Assembly: GCA_021613535.1 (NCBI GenBank)
Contig: CP075496.1
Coordinates: forward strand, 10,478,001-10,542,000
Length of the DNA stretch: 64,000 nt
From: Adineta vaga
Taxonomy: Eukaryota > Rotifera
Reading direction: 5' to 3'
Part shown: in pieces, positions 50,703 to 64,000 of the stretch
Layout: every line of letters starts with the position of its first letter
Numbering within the stretch: position 1 is the first letter of the stretch
Program-made: the position numbers and the translations under genes
The notes under the pieces: generated by a model
The model's database searches: none
The model's input: the letters and a program-made list of their open reading frames with translations, nothing else
Told to the model about the DNA's origin: nothing

Positions 50703-52535
50703 ATTTTTCTTATCAAATGATTAATGCTTGTACTCTTCAAATAAAGATATACAATAAGAAAAAGAAAAAATCTATTAAAATTGTTTGTGATGAATGAATG
50801 TTATGCCTATTTTTTTTTCCCTTTCTTTCAATCAAAATCTGTTGATATAGAAAAGCGTACATTCTCGATTGTCAATTATCAATACTTCTTATGCTTTCAT
50901 TTCTTTCTATTTATTCCTTGAGGAATAGTTTGTCTTTTTTTGTTCTCTTTATCTCCGATCTTCAAAATACTAGCTCATCTTTATCTCATTTACGCATCGT
51001 GAAGTTGTGTTACTAAATATGAAGACAATCATAGACCGATAGAAAGAAATAAGATAGATCTGCCTTTTTTTTTAGCTATTTCCGCCTGTTCGCATTCAGA
51101 AAAGAACGATGTTTCTGATGGGAATCGATATTTTTCTACGAACGATGTTTGCTGTTGTAGTGACAAGGCCAATATGCTCTCTTTTGCTCGTTTCCTTCTC
51201 TTTCTCTCGATCGTTGTTGTATAAGAGTCTTGTATACAAATCACAGAGAAAAACTAATCTCTATATTAGATACCTGATCGTCCTAGTTCGCTATATCAGT
51301 TAACAATCACAAACGGAAATATTTCATCTCGTTCATACTAAATATGACACAATCAATTGATCATATAACATATGGACATTGCCAGAATATCTTGAATATT
51401 GATACTCTACAAATCACTATGACATGACATGCAGATACTATTCTATATTGATATCAGTCGAGAAAAAGACATATCTGTCGATTAGTTATTGAAACAACAT
51501 TTGTATATAAATATATATTTGAAATTGTGTGACAATAAATGAAGCAAAAATGCATTCCAAAGAATAATGATAGAAAAAAAATCATGGAAAGAAATAAGAA
51601 AAGTCTTTTTCTTAAAGGCAACTCGGCGTAACAAAAGCTGTCTCTTTCATTTTTTTCCTACTTCTCTCGACTTGGTTTGTCCGATCACGTGTATGACTGT
51701 AGAAAAGAATGCACGAAGAGAGACAGAGAGGGAAAATGGAGAACGCGATGAGGTTTTTCTGCTCAATCATTATGTTCTTAATGATAGGTCTGCTTCTAAA
51801 ATCAAACCAAGAATAGCAGAAAAGAGTATGATTTTCTAAATATTGCCAAAGGCGCTAGGAAAAATATATCATAAAACTGGTAGAAAATCCATTGATTGTT
51901 GTTTAAAACCATGACATATTAAAATACTTTTTTCTTCTCAACTTTTTTTCTCTTCTCTTATTTTCTGATCGCCTGTCATTTCATTTGTTCTTTCCGTCAT
52001 CTAGCTAAATCATTATCGAACGTAAGTAAACAATGTGTTGAACTATCTTTTTTCTTTCTTAATAATAAATGAAGCTTGAAATATTTGAAAATGAAATTCT
52101 TTTCGTTCACTCATGCATATGACGAAATTATTATTTTCAGTAGTTTTCTTTTTACTATAGAACAGTCTAAATTCTTCATCATTATTATCAACTTACGCTC
52201 AACATATAGTTCAATCGTTATCCATTATTCTATTCAAAGATCTTCCGTATGTTAAGAGCAAAATAAATGTTTGTCTGATATACAGATATCTGAAAAAAAA
52301 GAACCTTGATTTTATCGTTAGTGCTAATGCTTTAGTTATGACGCAACACTTTCTCTCTATCCTTATTGACGTCAGATATATATTCTCTACTGCACGTCTT
52401 AACATATGTATGTATACAAATTTTCTAGATTGTCTGTAGTTATATTATCGTTAAGTTTGCTTGAAGACGGATGTATTTTGTTTAGTTATTCTTTGTTAAA
52501 GATAATGATAAATTTCTTCTAAATTCCTGTCAAAT
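50703..52535. other. Intergenic upstream of the ERG channel gene
   Basis: About 1.8 kb with no convincing coding or RNA gene. Several polypyrimidine tracts. It should hold the ERG promoter. The open frames on both strands here are short and low complexity. Confidence 0.45.
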
Positions 52536-61788
<9,253 letters not shown>

Positions 61789-62712
61789 AAAAGGTTTTTT
61801 TCTGTGATAAATTCTCCTTTTCTTCTTACCTTCTTCTTATCAACATATATAGATCGATGTTTTTTTTATTGATAAAAAACGAAAAAAAGAAAGACTATTT
61901 TATTCATCGATGTATATATTTGTGTTTATAAGCTCCGTCCTTTTGTTACCTTTTCTTCCTTTACGTCGACCGATAGCAATGTCTGTTTGTTTTGTGTAAT
62001 AAATATGTATCAAACTGAAAAGAAGAATACTATATTTAAAATATACCATATTATTGTCATTATGTCTTTTAGAAGTGATTACAGCGATATCTATAATGAA
62101 GAAAAAATACATATTTCTTATTGGGCAATTGTCTATTGACCAATAGGATTGGTCTGTTATTGGACAAAGCAAAACTGTCTTCTCTTCTTCTTCTCTTTTG
62201 GGTCAATTAAATATGCAGCTTTTTTCTTTTACGGAATCGTATTATGTTCAATGAAATAGGTATCAACGGATGCTTCATGCTTGTTATGGACTGTATATTG
62301 CTGCTGACAAAACGCACCCGCAGTTAAACCCTTACACTCTTTCGAAAAGGATCACATTTTGTTTTCTGCGTTTCAGATCTGGAGAAATAGGCAATGTTAC
62401 ATAAACTATAGTTTCGTGAAGAACTAAAGGCTAGATCAAATGAATAAACACGAGCTTTTCATATTTCTAATTCTGAGTATACGACTAATGAATATACATA
62501 ACATAGGAAGTGATTTGAATTCTGAAATATTATTCATATCATCTTGTTTACGATATATTCAGGGAATGTGGCTAAAGATGATTTCAGTCGAACAAAGAAC
62601 ATTGAATCTAGCAATGCTAGTCGTCACATTGTCTATGATATAATTTGAATAAAAGAAAAATACTTGAGTAAGATGATTTTTACTTTTCTACATTCATTTC
62701 TAGATCTGAATA
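61789..62712. other. Intergenic between ERG and SSU72
   Basis: No supported gene. CCAAT/ATTGG motifs cluster at about 62136-62163 (two ATTGG and one CCAAT within 30 bases), a possible promoter element. A short frame from 62440 resembles nothing. An acceptor-like AG at 62702-62703 precedes the SSU72 start by 9 bases. Confidence 0.4.
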
Positions 62713-63386
62713 ATGCCAATTCGATTTGCTGTCGTATGTTCGTCGAATCAAAATCGAAGTATGGAAGCACATAATTTCATGAGTAAACGTGGTTTACTTG
62801 TCAGATCATTTGGTTCGGGTCAACAAGTGAAATTGCCCGGAACATCATTAGAAAGACCCAATACTTATACATTTGACACAACATATGAATTTATGTATAA
62901 AGATTTATATAATAAAGATGCTAATTTATATACACAAAATGGTGTTCTACATATGTTAGATCGTAATCGTCGAATTAAAGAAAAACCTGAACGTTTTCAA
63001 GATTGTCGAGAACGTTTCGATATTATTTTTACAGTTGAAGAAAGAATATTCGATCAAGTTATCGAAGGTAAGAAAAAATTTAACTAATTGAAGATAATTC
63101 TATTCTTAAATAGATTTAGAAAATCGTGATAAACGCACGAATGAAATAGTCCATATCATCAATATTGATGTTATTGATAATCCTGAAGATGCCACACTTG
63201 GAGCATTTATGCTTTGTGAATTGGGTCAAAAAGTAAGCGAAAGATAGAGAATTATGTAAACTATATCTTATGTTTCTCTTTTAGATGGAAGCTACGGAAG
63301 ATTTAGACAATAGTATCGATGAAATTCTGACGGAATTTGAACAAAAAACTAAACGAACTATTCTACATGCTGTTTCATTTTATTAA
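62713..63386 (+). CDS. SSU72: RNA polymerase II CTD phosphatase SSU72
   Basis: Removes phosphate from Ser5 and Ser7 of the polymerase II tail and works with the cleavage/polyadenylation machinery. Exons 62713-63067, 63114-63232 and 63285-63386, 191 aa, as usual. The phosphatase loop C-x5-R is CSSNQNR (Cys9, Arg15) followed by SMEAHNF. Other family blocks are SFGSGQQVKLPG, FDIIFTVEERIFDQVIEDL and the DPEDA-like NPEDATLGA. The C-terminus ends ILHAVSFY, typical for the family. Complete and probably active. Confidence 0.96.
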
Positions 63387-63508
63387 TTAAGAGAAAAACT
63401 CATTTGTGAAATGATTATTGTGTTTTGTTTTTGTTTTTGTTGTTTAGAAAACAATAATTTGTAATTCTTTTTTGTTTTGTTTGTTTTTTATATTTATTTA
63501 TTGAAGAT

Positions 63509-64000
63509 ATGAACGATCAAGCTACTGAAGCTTCGACTACCAATCAAGAAGGTATGAAGATCTTGAGTAAATAACAAATTCAATCAAATGATTATCTTTT
63601 AGAACAAAATGTTCTTCCAACAACGAAAGAATCACAACAGCAACAACAAGTACAACAACAACAACAACAGATCAATGTTGTTGATGATGCCGCACTTCAA
63701 GCTGTCCTCAGTTCAATGAGTGAAACAGAAATGAATGCTTTCCTCGAAGAATTAAATAAAACAGGCAAAGCATGTAAGACAACATATAGCAATACTTTTT
63801 AGTATTCAACTACGCGCTATTTTTATACTTTAGTTTTGCCTGCTATTGGTCAAACAATTGAATTATTAACTGTTAATGCACCTACAGAATTACCAACAAC
63901 AACGACTCAACCATCAGCAGAAATTCTGCTTCAAGAATTAACAACACTTATTCAACAAGCACCAGCTGATATTGTACCATTGAATATTGAACAAAAGATT
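63509..64000 (+). CDS. Unidentified Q-rich protein, cut by the window edge
   Basis: Exons 63509-63551, 63603-63773 and 63834 to the window end, at least 127 codons. The start has the residues MNDQATEASTTNQE, then a glutamine run (mixed CAA/CAG), then a helical segment DDAALQAVLSSMSETEMNAF. The rest is Thr, Leu and Pro rich. The low-complexity start and lack of the remainder prevent a family call; a chromatin or transcription role is possible but unsupported. The start lies 2 bases after an acceptor-like AG. Confidence 0.5.

Noticed and set aside
62440-62643. Short plus-strand frame with a hydrophobic start before SSU72
   Set aside because: No family resemblance, no good context, and interrupted similarity to nothing; random open frames of this size are common in this AT-rich sequence.

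Overview
The window looks like AT-rich nuclear DNA of a small invertebrate, most probably a bdelloid rotifer (Adineta/Rotaria type). Almost every gene is split by very short GT-AG introns, mostly about 50-70 bp. Genes are packed a few hundred bases apart. There is a complete animal group 3 LEA (desiccation protein) gene, a hallmark of bdelloids. Many coding starts lie a few bases behind a lone 3' splice site, as expected for spliced-leader trans-splicing, which is known in bdelloids. Species, chromosome and ploidy cannot be read from the sequence.

Layout. 0-5.3 kb: two BarH-class homeobox genes head to head. 6.8-20.3 kb: a WWE-only mini-protein, two Shisa-like membrane genes on either side of an active-type MINDY deubiquitinase and an SLC1 glutamate transporter, a decayed alpha-galactosidase pseudogene, a C2-domain protein and an NDRG gene. 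20.8-27.5 kb: a PIP kinase and a class I PI3-kinase, divergent. 28-36.4 kb: a MINDY-4-like protein that has lost its catalytic residues, a polypeptide GalNAc-transferase and MED15. 36.7-50.7 kb: a DUF3431-type membrane protein, a Mab-21-like gene, RPS11, NBR1, a tiny tail-anchored protein whose ATG is split by an intron, a CSRNP factor and a secreted chitin-binding protein. 52.5-61.8 kb: one ERG-type (KCNH) potassium channel gene. 62.7-64 kb: SSU72 and the start of an unidentified Q-rich gene.

The most striking locus is the ERG channel. Its pore is encoded by two tandem two-exon cassettes (A and B). Each carries its own extracellular turret, but the pore helix and filter are identical in protein. 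The splice phases allow either cassette alone, while including both creates an in-frame TGA. The last-but-four intron is 4.3 kb long and holds two complete genes on the opposite strand: the LEA gene and an intronless, bacterial-looking crotonase. So a neuronal/muscle-type channel gene hosts a desiccation gene.

Gene models were assembled by hand from splice sites, reading phase and family similarity. All listed exon sets keep the frame and add up to whole codons. No transcript data were available, so UTRs, first exons and alternative forms are inferred.
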